Below are positions 8,585-15,294 of a stretch of DNA of 64,000 bases, piece by piece (positions within the stretch are counted from its first letter, which is position 1; every line of letters starts with the position of its first letter). The notes under the pieces were generated by a model. It made no database searches. It saw only the letters and a program-made list of their open reading frames with translations, and was not told where the DNA came from. A program made the position numbers and the translations under genes. The stretch spans positions 248,001-312,000 of the forward strand of contig JAEYLC010000010.1 in NCBI GenBank assembly GCA_023461435.1, written 5' to 3'. This DNA is from Bacillota bacterium (GTDB taxonomy: Bacteria; Bacillota; Clostridia; Christensenellales; SZUA-584).

Positions 8585-9650
8585 CTTTGCCGTGTGATAT
8601 ATTATGCGATACGATGCTTTTCTTTTGGTCCACAATACCGTTAAAATAGTCATTGATTTTTTTATCAACCTCAAGACGCTCTTCTGTAAATACATTTTGA
8701 TACACGGCTTTCATGGTCGCATCCGTCTTCCACCCTCCGCGTTCCATGGCATATTTATCTGGAATGTGCAGAAGATGCATCACGCTGGCATTGACATGCC
8801 TAAGATCGTGAAAGGTGATATGAGGAACGTTATGATCTTTTAAATGTTGTGTGAGTCTGCGGATTATCTGGTGTCTTCCTAGTGGAACCAAATAACCGTC
8901 ACCGCATGCATCGATCAGTGACATGATGTATGGAGGCACCACGTGCCTACGAGAGCGCTCGTATTCTTTCATTTGATCCTTTACAACACTCTTGCCGTCA
9001 ACGTCCACCATTACGCGCCTGAGGGTTAACACGCCGTCTTTTATATCGCTCTTCATAAGGCCCTTAATTTCAGATACCGTAAATGAAAGCCACATGGCCA
9101 GCAGCGCGGCAAGCTCAATGTCGGTATTGCGGACGGCTTTAAATATTGCTTGAGGTGACGGAAGCTCTTTAAATTGTTTCTGCTTCTGCGGAAGCGCAGT
9201 TGTTAAGCGCATAAAAGGCTTATATACTTTAAGAACCGACGATAGGAGAGTGTGGGCATTGCTTATTGTTTTTGGTTTCAAGGTAAGAGCATCTGTATTA
9301 ACAGCCGCCTGAATATCGTCTTGTTTTAGCTTCTTTATTTTTATATCCATGATGCCCTGAAGGTTACACTCAACAATTTTTTTATAACCAGCAATCGTTG
9401 TCGGGGATAATATATTTGATCTCATAGCGATATACTTTTCAACAGCTTGCTTGACTGTATATTCTGATTCGGGCGTAATCGGTTCACGGTTGCGCTTGAA
9501 TTCGGCAGCTAAGTATTCAGCTTCGATTTTATCCGGATGGGTAAACGAAACATACTCGGGTTTCTTTTTACCTGTTTTTTCATCGATCTTATACCCGGCG
9601 AAGACCTGGGCTCGATAGTTTCCGCTCGGAAGCTTTTTTGCATTTGCCAT
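8571..9650 (-). CDS. int: Phage integrase, tyrosine recombinase
   Basis: 359 residues: an N-terminal AP2-like arm-binding part (about 1-60), a SAM-like core-binding domain (about 65-150) and a C-terminal catalytic domain. Catalytic residues seen are H281 and R284 in 'FHDLRHVNAS', W307 in 'RGGWKTD' (replacing His, as often seen), and nucleophile Y317 in 'MKAVYQN'. The box-I Arg, expected in 'G-L-R-x-S-E', is Thr191 in 'SFTVSEIKGL'. It integrates at the tRNA-Lys 3' end through the 27-bp core. The start has AGGTAG upstream on the minus strand. Confidence 0.93.
   Translation of the reverse strand: MANAKKLPSGNYRAQVFAGYKIDEKTGKKKPEYVSFTHPDKIEAEYLAAEFKRNREPITPESEYTVKQAVEKYIAMRSNILSPTTIAGYKKIVECNLQGIMDIKIKKLKQDDIQAAVNTDALTLKPKTISNAHTLLSSVLKVYKPFMRLTTALPQKQKQFKELPSPQAIFKAVRNTDIELAALLAMWLSFTVSEIKGLMKSDIKDGVLTLRRVMVDVDGKSVVKDQMKEYERSRRHVVPPYIMSLIDACGDGYLVPLGRHQIIRRLTQHLKDHNVPHITFHDLRHVNASVMHLLHIPDKYAMERGGWKTDATMKAVYQNVFTEERLEVDKKINDYFNGIVDQKKSIVSHNISHGKEKTP
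8592..8600. repeat. Candidate integrase arm-type site, left end
   Basis: One copy of GTGTGATAT about 35 bp inside attL, matching three copies next to attR. It lies within the 3' end of int. Confidence 0.5.
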
Positions 9651-9691
9651 GTTATACTACCTCTGCTCAAATTCCCAAGAGCTTGAGAATA

Positions 9692-10381
9692 TCATGCGCT
9701 TTGCTTTTGAATGACGGCCAGCGTTGAACAAACTTCTTTTGCAAAGTTAAATGCTTTTGTGTACATGATTCCGTTTTTTATGGCCCCAGCGCCTGATATA
9801 AGAGTGATGATCAATTGTGGATTAATAATATCGTTTACTGAAATGTACACCTGCATTTTAGAACATATGTTTGTTGACCTGCTCATTGTTGAGCCGACGA
9901 CGGCCCCAGCGACGCCGAAGAGCATGGCTCCGGCAACGGAGTTACCAGTGCTACTGCTTTTTACTACTTCTCCGTCTTCTAGCATCTCACATGAAACCAA
10001 ATCATCAAATGCGAACGTGCGGCTATTATTTTCTACCGTTATGTTAATCAGTTTGCTTGTAGCATCAACTGCAAAATGGATTTTATCGAAGTGAAGCGCT
10101 TTGGAAGGTTTAAAGCCGTCTTTTGCGAGAAGCAGTTCATGCCTTGAAATCTCTTTTTGTTCCTCAACTAAAGCGGCGTCACGGTTTTTTAATGCATTAG
10201 CTTTACCGTACATTTTTACAAGTACTAGTGGGAATACAACCAAGACTGTTATTATCAGAAATACAGCTAAAATAGTAATACCAGAATTAAATGATCTTAC
10301 TGATGTTAATAATAAAACAAATGCCAATATAATAAGCAAAACACCAAAGCAAAGAATAAGCCAGAAATTCTTTTTCAACAT
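9692..10381 (-). CDS. Two-TM phage membrane protein of unknown function
   Basis: 229 residues with two N-terminal membrane helices (about 6-27 and 33-57), a short charged linker, then a predicted beta-rich cytoplasmic domain interrupted by a Gly/Ala-rich stretch 'GAMLFGVAGAVVGS'. I do not recognise a family. It lies between int and the repressor and reads in the lysogenic direction, so it is likely expressed from the prophage. Superinfection exclusion is a reasonable guess from position and topology, not from motifs. GAGGTG lies before the ATG. Confidence 0.75.
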   Translation of the reverse strand: MLKKNFWLILCFGVLLIILAFVLLLTSVRSFNSGITILAVFLIITVLVVFPLVLVKMYGKANALKNRDAALVEEQKEISRHELLLAKDGFKPSKALHFDKIHFAVDATSKLINITVENNSRTFAFDDLVSCEMLEDGEVVKSSSTGNSVAGAMLFGVAGAVVGSTMSRSTNICSKMQVYISVNDIINPQLIITLISGAGAIKNGIMYTKAFNFAKEVCSTLAVIQKQSA

Positions 10382-10608
10382 AATAGCACCTCATATTATT
10401 TAATCTAAAAATAAATTTATAGCATACCACTTTAATACATTGACTTACATATAATTCAGTATTATTCTAAATATGTTTCACTAGATAAAACCCCGTGTTT
10501 GTAAGTTTTTCGTTATATTATTCATTCGCACTTAAGAACGAACGGTCGCACGGAGGAAAATCATGGATTTCATTGATTTATATCGTAATGCAGGTTGTTT
10601 TAGGAAGT

Positions 10609-10932
10609 TTATTGTTCGTCTTTTCTTAAGGTTGTGTCGATTGCTTCTATCAAAGCCCTAATTGTTTTTCTATTACTTACTGATGAGTTATTGTAAACGT
10701 CCACTAGATATTTTTCTTCATCGGTTAAGTATTTATTACTATTATGCCCTAACAACCTATCAATAGAAACATTATAAAATATAGAGATGCTTTTTAGTAC
10801 ATCAAAATCCGGGTATCTCTTTCCTGTTTCATAATGATTGTATCTTTGGCTTGAAATTCCTAATGCTTTTGCGACGTCTTTTTGTTGTAAATTGCGCTGT
10901 TCGCGCAATTCAATGAGAATTTTACCAATCAT
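10609..10932 (-). CDS. CI-like prophage repressor, XRE family
   Basis: 107 residues. The N-terminal HTH ('LREQRNLQQKDVAKALGISSQRYNHYETGKRYP') is the XRE fold, followed by a short C-terminal helical oligomerisation part and no peptidase domain. The frame is open to 10962, but the promoter -10 box lies at 10951-10956 and AGGTGA sits 7 nt before the ATG at 10932, so the shorter protein is the real one. It should bind the three operator copies at 10961-11064, holding lytic transcription off. With no LexA-like peptidase domain, induction probably needs another factor. Confidence 0.88.
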   Translation of the reverse strand: MIGKILIELREQRNLQQKDVAKALGISSQRYNHYETGKRYPDFDVLKSISIFYNVSIDRLLGHNSNKYLTDEEKYLVDVYNNSSVSNRKTIRALIEAIDTTLRKDEQ

Positions 10933-10950
10933 AAATATATCACCTGAGTC

Positions 10951-10979
10951 ATTATAATCCACATTTTGTAGATTATCAA
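10951..10979 (-). promoter_or_regulatory. Repressor promoter (leftward)
   Basis: On the minus strand: TTGATA (10974-10979), 17-nt spacer, TATAAT (10951-10956). Transcription would begin near 10944, giving a leader of only about 12 nt. The -35 lies inside an inverted operator copy. Confidence 0.75.
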
Positions 10980-11064
10980 TTTAAACAACAAAAAGTTGAA
11001 GTATATGTTGACAATCAACAAAATGTATATTATACTCCAATTGACAATCAACAAAATGTATATT
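10961..11064. repeat. Three operator copies of the lysis-lysogeny switch
   Basis: A 24-bp element beginning TTGACAATCAACAAAATG occurs twice in direct orientation (11008-11031 and 11041-11064). A diverged copy lies in opposite orientation (10961-10979). Each promoter's -35 box is the first hexamer of a copy, so repressor binding would block RNA polymerase directly. The third copy covers the ribosome binding site region of the Cro-like gene. Confidence 0.8.
11008..11036 (+). promoter_or_regulatory. Early lytic promoter (rightward)
   Basis: TTGACA (11008-11013), 17-nt spacer, TATACT (11031-11036): near-perfect consensus. It drives the Cro-like gene and, by continuous gene packing, the early operon. 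Confidence 0.85.
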
Positions 11065-11074
11065 GGAGTTAAAA

Positions 11075-11269
11075 ATGCGTATTTGGTTAAGGGGCCTGCG
11101 CGGCGAGCGCCTACAAAAAGATATTTCCAAAGAGGCGTCTATATCTATCCAGTATTATAGTGCTATCGAATCTGGCAAACGTCGCCCTTCTGTCCCTGTC
11201 GCTAAGCGCATCGCGGCCGTCCTCGGTTTCGAATGGACCCGCTTCTTCTCCGATAACAACACACAATGA
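11075..11269 (+). CDS. Cro-like XRE regulator
   Basis: 64 residues made up almost entirely of an HTH ('LRGERLQKDISKEASISIQYYSAIESGKRRPS'). It is the first gene of the lytic transcript. GGAG at 11065-11068 precedes the ATG at 11075. An upstream in-frame TTG is rejected because it overlaps the ribosome binding site. By position it is the antagonist of the repressor and probably binds the same operators. Confidence 0.85.
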   Translation: MRIWLRGLRGERLQKDISKEASISIQYYSAIESGKRRPSVPVAKRIAAVLGFEWTRFFSDNNTQ

Positions 11270-11374
11270 CCACCTCCTTAACTTTAAGGATAGTATAACA
11301 GTCGCCACACACTTATACCACGAAATGGAATTTCCAAATATGCGGAAAAGCCCGCAATGATATTAGGTGATAAT

Positions 11375-11812
11375 ATGAAACCTTTAGGCATTGAAATCCA
11401 GAATATCAGAGAAAAGGTGCTCGGCATAACCCAAGAGCGTATGGCTGAGCTTCAAAACGTATCTCCTAAGAGCATTCAAAATTACGAGGCCGGGAAAACA
11501 TTACCCACAGACGAGTTTATTCTTCGTTTGGCGGACAGGAGCGGCGCAAACTATATCGCGCTGATGTATCTGCGCGAATCTCACGGATTTTTGAAAGACT
11601 TCATGCCCAATGTTGAGCCGAAGGATCTTCCCGCGGCGGCACTCTCTCTCATGAAAGAGATGGCTGACATGATAAAGATAGAAAAAGACTTAATAGAAAT
11701 TGCTTGTGACGGAAAAGTGAGCGCCGATGAGCGCCAAAGGGCAGATATTATCATCAAAGAGGCCCGCGAGTTGATTGCGGCGTTGACGATGATTGTCTGC
11801 ACGCTGTCTTAA
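11375..11812 (+). CDS. XRE-family phage regulator
   Basis: 145 residues. An N-terminal HTH ('MAELQNVSPKSIQNYEAGKTLPTDEFILRLA') is followed by an acidic helical region ('DGKVSADERQRADIIIKEARELI') common in phage proteins of this class. AGGTGA precedes the ATG at 11375. It is the second of three XRE genes in the first 1.5 kb of the early operon. Role unknown; early gene timing is likely. Confidence 0.8.
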   Translation: MKPLGIEIQNIREKVLGITQERMAELQNVSPKSIQNYEAGKTLPTDEFILRLADRSGANYIALMYLRESHGFLKDFMPNVEPKDLPAAALSLMKEMADMIKIEKDLIEIACDGKVSADERQRADIIIKEARELIAALTMIVCTLS

Positions 11813-11829
11813 ATACGGGGGTGCGCATA

Positions 11830-12234
11830 ATGCCAAAGAAAAAGGTTGTCGCTAAGGTTTTTCAGTCGGTCATGTGTTTGCTCGCAGCCATGCTTATTTT
11901 AAGCCTTACGCTTATCATGATCGGCATGGCGTCATATGGGCACATCGAATACCTAATGGAGTCTAACGGTGTGAATGTGTTGCGCCTGAGCAACGATGCA
12001 TATCGCCATGAGGCGGCGGGCCATGACGTTTGCAGCCTATATGGGTTTTACGCGGCGGATGAGTTAAGAATTTATTTAAATGATTCATGCGCTTGGGACT
12101 GGTGGTTCCTTGCGCACGAATCCGGCCATCACTGCGCGGTTGCGTATGAGGGCGATTATTCAGAGCCTCGCGCCGACGCCATTGCATATGAACTGATTTT
12201 TACGGGCGGTTACAGAAAACCGGCTGATCAATAA
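11830..12234 (+). CDS. Membrane-anchored HEXXH protein, ImmA/IrrE-like
   Basis: 134 residues. One N-terminal membrane helix (about 10-36) follows a basic start, so the rest is probably outside if this is a signal anchor. The zinc-protease motif HESGH is at 96-100, followed by 'SEPRADAIAYELI', which resembles the third-ligand helix of M78 (ImmA/IrrE) proteases. ImmA proteins cleave phage repressors but are normally soluble, and here the third-ligand position is not clear (E112 or D116). GGGGGTG precedes ATG 11830. Whether it is active cannot be told. Confidence 0.7.
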   Translation: MPKKKVVAKVFQSVMCLLAAMLILSLTLIMIGMASYGHIEYLMESNGVNVLRLSNDAYRHEAAGHDVCSLYGFYAADELRIYLNDSCAWDWWFLAHESGHHCAVAYEGDYSEPRADAIAYELIFTGGYRKPADQ

Positions 12235-12255
12235 CCAAATGCAGGAGGGGCGCAT

Positions 12256-12483
12256 ATGGCAAGTATGGATAGGCGTGATAAAGCATTTCGCAAGGCCCTT
12301 GATGGCAACCTGGCATCCGAAAACAGAACGAAAACAGCGCTTGCCAAAAAGATAGGTGTAAGCAGACCGGCAATAAACAGTTGGAGGGATAGGCCTGGCG
12401 TTATGACATTAGCCCATTTCCGTGTATTGGTCAGAGAGGTGCCTATGTCAGACGCCGAGATATTGAGCATTATAAAGGGTTAA
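12256..12483 (+). CDS. Small XRE-like DNA-binding protein
   Basis: 75 residues with one HTH ('NRTKTALAKKIGVSRPAINSWRDRPGVMTLAHF'), resembling small phage regulators of Firmicutes prophages. AGGAGG lies 7 nt before the ATG. Third XRE gene of the operon. Confidence 0.75.
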   Translation: MASMDRRDKAFRKALDGNLASENRTKTALAKKIGVSRPAINSWRDRPGVMTLAHFRVLVREVPMSDAEILSIIKG

Positions 12484-12519
12484 GCGGAGTTAAGTAAATC
12501 ACTTAAGGAGGATATGTCT

Positions 12520-12663
12520 GTGAAGAAGCTTTTCTGGATGCTTAAGCAGCTCGCGCCGTGCACGTATCATTCTGAATACAGCACAAACGGCCACCGTGAA
12601 GTAGCTGTCTGGCGCCAATGGCTTGGCAGGGTGCTTTGGCACAAGAACTATGTGATTGCTTAG
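12520..12663 (+). CDS. Small Trp-rich phage protein
   Basis: 47 residues from a GTG at 12520, 8 nt after AAGGAGG. An ATG at 12514 is only 2 nt from the same site and is less likely. It carries a basic, aromatic-rich sequence ('VWRQWLGRVLWHKNYVIA'). Its stop overlaps that of the opposite-strand zinc-ribbon frame. Function unknown. Confidence 0.6.
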   Translation: MKKLFWMLKQLAPCTYHSEYSTNGHREVAVWRQWLGRVLWHKNYVIA

Positions 12664-12800
12664 GCCTTCACATAATCAGTGCCATTGCATGACGGGCAAG
12701 GGGGCAGCGTATCAGTGCTATCGTCGAGTTTAACAAGCTGACCGCATTTCGTACATTTGTATGTCCCCTTACCCGGCTTCTCACCGAAAGGAGAACCAAT
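12660..12800 (-). CDS. Zinc-ribbon protein on the opposite strand, start uncertain
   Basis: 46 codons that end in a clear rubredoxin-like zinc ribbon: 'GKGTYKCTKCGQLVKLDDS' then 'TLPPCPSCNGTDYVKA', with CxxC and CxxC spaced as in a known family of 45-50-residue bacterial zinc-ribbon proteins. The motif is too specific to be a chance antisense frame. No ATG, GTG or TTG lies in frame at the expected position. The best start is ATT at 12800, which overlaps the ATG of the rightward gene at 12799 and has no obvious ribosome binding site. It is either an unusual start or a decayed gene. Confidence 0.55.
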   Translation of the reverse strand: MGSPFGEKPGKGTYKCTKCGQLVKLDDSTDTLPPCPSCNGTDYVKA

Positions 12801-13032
12801 GAGACTTGATTGGTCAAAAATGACGGACGAGCAGAAAATATGGTTTTTACAGAATGAGACGAAATTCGCCCCGCCTGGAGATTTAACAATTGAGGATATG
12901 GTGGAGATTGTGCGCTTCGCATGTGATCTTGTCACAAAGATGCAGGCGGAAATAGATGCTTTAAAGCAAGAGCTTAAAGAGTGGGAAGATATGACGCCGG
13001 AAGATCTCGGCGAACTTCTCGCCGGAATGTAG
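12799..13032 (+). CDS. Small acidic coiled-coil phage protein
   Basis: 77 residues, acidic, with a helical region 'LVTKMQAEIDALKQELKEW' that could form a coiled coil. AAAGGAG precedes the ATG. No family recognised. Confidence 0.7.
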   Translation: MRLDWSKMTDEQKIWFLQNETKFAPPGDLTIEDMVEIVRFACDLVTKMQAEIDALKQELKEWEDMTPEDLGELLAGM

Positions 13033-13040
13033 GAGATTAT

Positions 13041-13832
13041 ATGAGCCAGTTTTTCACCTTCATCGCAGGTCCGGACGACCAAAAATATTATCTCGATGCG
13101 GCAGAGCGCAAGACGGTCATGGCGGCGGGCGTTGACCCTGACGACGCGGATGTGATCGCGGAATATTCCGGCGTGTCTGCGCTGCCCCCATATATTGAGT
13201 ATCACTATAACCCGTTTTCAAAGTTGATGTCTGTTACGCATCATCCGGAAAGCGACGACGTCAATTTTGATAGAGATACCCACGCGGCCCGCGCATGGGT
13301 ATCCGAGATGGATCTTACGGCGCTGGTGCCCGGCGTGATCATCAAAGAGGCGGTTACGCTGCACGCATATCAAGGGAGACATATCACGGCCAGAGATATC
13401 GAGCTTATCGGTTTGTGGGCGGAGATATATAAATCGCTTGATTACAACTGCGTAAGCATCTACCGTGCAGTTGATCAGAAAATCAGCGAGCTCAATATCA
13501 GCGCCGGTGTCATCGCATCTGTGAGACAAGCTGTGCAGATGCGGCAGGTATATAAGGACCCGCTTGACGCGCCTTATTACAACTCGTCATTCGCAGCGGA
13601 CGAAGCATATATATCATCGTTTTTTGAGCTCGTCTTCGGCAACGGCGTTAATACGGGCGGCCACAGTAATATCATGTGGCCGGTGATTGAACTGATTGAA
13701 AGCGGCATAAAGCCGACATATGACGGACATCAATGGTTTATATCCCCGTCATATGGGCTGCACCCGAGAATCAATATACCCGCAACAGAAGAATCGATCG
13801 GCAGATTTATTGCGGCGGAAGGCCGAAGCTAA
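13041..13832 (+). CDS. Hypothetical early phage protein
   Basis: 263 residues, acidic, soluble. No domain recognised. An ArdA antirestriction protein was considered, but the size (usually about 165 residues) and sequence do not support it. TAGGAG lies before the ATG at 13041, and it follows the previous gene by 8 nt. GC content is like its neighbours. Last sizeable protein gene before the RNA-rich region. Confidence 0.75.
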   Translation: MSQFFTFIAGPDDQKYYLDAAERKTVMAAGVDPDDADVIAEYSGVSALPPYIEYHYNPFSKLMSVTHHPESDDVNFDRDTHAARAWVSEMDLTALVPGVIIKEAVTLHAYQGRHITARDIELIGLWAEIYKSLDYNCVSIYRAVDQKISELNISAGVIASVRQAVQMRQVYKDPLDAPYYNSSFAADEAYISSFFELVFGNGVNTGGHSNIMWPVIELIESGIKPTYDGHQWFISPSYGLHPRINIPATEESIGRFIAAEGRS

Positions 13833-13845
13833 GGAGGAAGCGTTC

Positions 13846-14007
13846 ATGCCCGAAGAGATAATGACACAGTTTGCCGCATGGGCTTTTATTATCGGGGCAG
13901 CGTTCATCGCGGTATGCGTGGGCATATGGATCATGGAAAGAAATTCTAACATGAACGGAGGTGAGCAGAATGAAACAAGAACGGATATCAGAAGAAATGG
14001 TTCCTGA
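13846..14007 (+). CDS. Small single-pass membrane protein
   Basis: 53 residues with one central membrane helix ('FAAWAFIIGAAFIAVCVGIWIM') and a polar tail. AAGGAGG at 13831-13837 precedes ATG 13846. Overlaps the next gene. One of several tiny membrane proteins in this early region. Confidence 0.65.
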   Translation: MPEEIMTQFAAWAFIIGAAFIAVCVGIWIMERNSNMNGGEQNETRTDIRRNGS

Positions 14008-14242
14008 AGGATACGTCATCGGGATGAATAGAAAAACAGAAGATACATCATTTGCGCATCTTTACGATGGCAATTTCGACAATCCAGGCAAGCCACTTTG
14101 CAGATATGGATACAACAGAGACAACGGGACATCTTATTCAATTTGGCGCGGCAATGTTGGTAAAAAAGGCATATGTCCAACATGCTACAAACGAGCGCTT
14201 AACGGCGATGTCGGAATTGATCCGCGCACACATGATAGATAA
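13970..14242 (+). CDS. Hypothetical phage protein with CxxC
   Basis: 90 residues. A central 'GTSYSIWRGNVGKKGICPTCYKRALNG' suggests a small metal-binding or treble-clef-like fold. GGAGGTGA precedes ATG 13970. Overlaps the previous gene by 38 nt. Confidence 0.65.
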   Translation: MKQERISEEMVPEGYVIGMNRKTEDTSFAHLYDGNFDNPGKPLCRYGYNRDNGTSYSIWRGNVGKKGICPTCYKRALNGDVGIDPRTHDR

Positions 14243-14324
14243 CAGTTTCCGGGCCGGTCACCCGGGATATGTGCTTAAGTCTCCTTTAATGATTGGAGGG
14301 CCGAGCTGCGAATCGGCCCGACAT

Positions 14325-14392
14325 GCCGGACGTAGCTCAGCGGCAGAGCGCTCGTTATGAAGAGGTCACGGGTTCAAGTCCCGTCGTCGGCG
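14325..14392 (+). tRNA. Degenerate tRNA-like element A
   Basis: The D-arm GCTC/GAGC, T-arm ACGGG-TTCAAGT-CCCGT and a 7-bp acceptor (with a bulged G on the 5' side) are intact. The anticodon arm is reduced to about a 3-bp stem and an 8-nt loop GTTATGAA. No CCA is encoded. It probably derives from a Met-type tRNA and is unlikely to decode. Confidence 0.5.
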
Positions 14393-14508
14393 CGATATAC
14401 CAAAGGTAAAGACCACCTACATTATAGATGGTAGGGGAGATGAGGGGATACGAGGCGACGGGCCGCTGCGGTGGTGCGGCGGCCACGACTGCCGGAATGG
14501 AGTTAAAC

Positions 14509-14604
14509 ATGGATGCTCCTGATTGGGTCGTATATCTGTTTGGCGGGCTGCTGATGGCCGTGGCGTTATTCATGGCAATATGTCGGCGTCCGCGAATCAA
14601 ATAG
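14509..14604 (+). CDS. 31-residue membrane peptide between tRNA-like elements
   Basis: The ATG is preceded by GGAG (spacing 6). The product has one hydrophobic helix ('VVYLFGGLLMAVALFMAIC') and a basic tail. It resembles the small membrane proteins at 13846 and 28201 in layout, not in sequence. Too short to be certain. Confidence 0.4.
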   Translation: MDAPDWVVYLFGGLLMAVALFMAICRRPRIK

Positions 14605-14607
14605 CGT

Positions 14608-14677
14608 TGGGGGTAACGGTTGGCCGTAAAGGGCTCATAACCCAAGCCGGTCGGCGGTTCGAGTCCGCCACCTCCAC
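14608..14677 (+). tRNA. tRNA-like element B with CAU anticodon loop
   Basis: Acceptor TGGGGGT pairs with ACCTCCA (one G-U). The anticodon loop is CTCATAA, as in Met and Ile2 tRNAs. The T-arm is GGCGG-TTCGAGT-CCGCC. The D-arm is shrunken (ACGG-TTGG-CCGT, 4-nt loop) and the anticodon stem has only three sure pairs. No complete CCA is encoded. Possibly a phage tRNA-Met or tRNA-Ile2, or a relic. Confidence 0.5.
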
Positions 14678-14871
14678 CGTTTTTATGGAGGAAACAGTTT
14701 GGTCATCATACTAGTCGGCACTGTCATTCTGCAGGAATGCAAGCCGAGAGAACAAAGGATTATTGTTCGCCGACGGCGTTGGCCGCGATCGGCAAAAGAG
14801 GGTTAGTTTCAGAACCGCCCGAAAGGTCGGTCAGCTGAGCAATCAGCACTGATGATCAAATATATGATGAA

Positions 14872-14898
14872 AAGCGCCGGTCAGCTTTACCGGCGCTT
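14872..14898. other. Strong hairpin directly 5' of element C
   Basis: A 10-bp perfect GC-rich stem (14872-14881 with 14889-14898) with a 7-nt loop, ending 4 nt before the acceptor stem of element C. It is not followed by a T run on the + strand, so an RNA-processing or folding role is more likely than termination. Confidence 0.6.
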
Positions 14899-14902
14899 AT
14901 AT

Positions 14903-15020
14903 GGGGAGGATAGCTCAATTGAAGAGCGCGGTGAGTTGATGTTGGTCGCAAGTTTTAAGCGGCTCTTGACCGGCGGATCACCGAGCTATCGACGGGTTCG
15001 ATTCCCGCCCTTCTCCACCA
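14903..15020 (+). ncRNA. tRNA-like element C with insertion in place of the anticodon loop
   Basis: Acceptor GGGGAGG pairs with CTTCTCC, then A73 and an encoded CCA. Pair 3-70 is G-U, the main alanine identity element, as in tRNA-Ala and tmRNA. The D-arm is GCTC-AATTGAA-GAGC and the T-loop is TTCGATT. The anticodon stem position holds a 6-bp helix CGGTGA/TCACCG enclosing 43 nt that form their own stem (GGTC..AAG with CTT..GACC). No seven-base anticodon loop exists. Architecture recalls the tRNA-like domain of tmRNA, but there is no reading frame or pseudoknot set that I can identify. Confidence 0.55.
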
Positions 15021-15121
15021 CCTTAAAGGATAAACGTTGACATACCTGAATATGAGCCGGGCGAGCGAAGGCGATAAGCGTAGAGCCACAACGCGGCAAG
15101 GAACTGTATCAAAATCGACAA

Positions 15122-15144
15122 CGTGACAGCCCGGAGAGACGGGC
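15122..15144 (+). repeat. Repeated hairpin motif, copy 1
   Basis: CGTGACA followed by the hairpin GCCCG-GAGAGA-CGGGC. A copy with three base differences is at 15634-15656; two of the differences form a compensatory C-G to G-C change in the stem. Confidence 0.65.
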
Positions 15145-15150
15145 GTACAT

Positions 15151-15294
15151 GGGGAAGTGGCGGAATTAGACGCGACGTAGGCGGCGAATTTGGGATAGTC
15201 CGGGTGGGCGAGATTCCGAGCCAGCAATGTATGGGCATAAACATGCAGACCGCCGAAACTCCCGTGCGGGTCTCCAGCCCCGCCTTCTCCACCA
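15151..15294 (+). ncRNA. tRNA-like element D (Leu-like D-arm) with 65-nt insertion
   Basis: Acceptor GGGGAAG pairs with CTTCTCC, with G3-U70, A73 and encoded CCA at 15292-15294. The D-arm GTGGCGGAATTAGACGCG is almost that of tRNA-Leu. The T-stem GCGGG/CCCGC is kept, but its loop has 8 nt and lacks the usual TTC. The anticodon stem position is a perfect GGCGG/CCGCC helix (15180-15184, 15250-15254) enclosing 65 nt with internal hairpins. It cannot decode as drawn. Confidence 0.55.

Noticed and set aside
10963..11074. Upstream starts for the repressor (10962) and the Cro-like gene (11063)
   Set aside because: The longer frames start upstream of the predicted transcript start or overlap the ribosome binding site; shorter starts fit signals.
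13041..13832. ArdA-like antirestriction protein
   Set aside because: Acidic and phage-encoded, but length and sequence do not match ArdA; left as hypothetical.
14699..14806. 35-codon frame starting with TTG after GGAGGA, hydrophobic start and basic tail
   Set aside because: Start signals are acceptable, but it overlaps GC-rich hairpins of the RNA region and has no other support; not called as a gene.
14903..15294. Group I introns in the tRNA-like elements
   Set aside because: Inserts of 43 and 65 nt are far too small for group I introns and no T33-type anticodon loop is restored by removing them; archaeal-type introns are not expected in bacteria.
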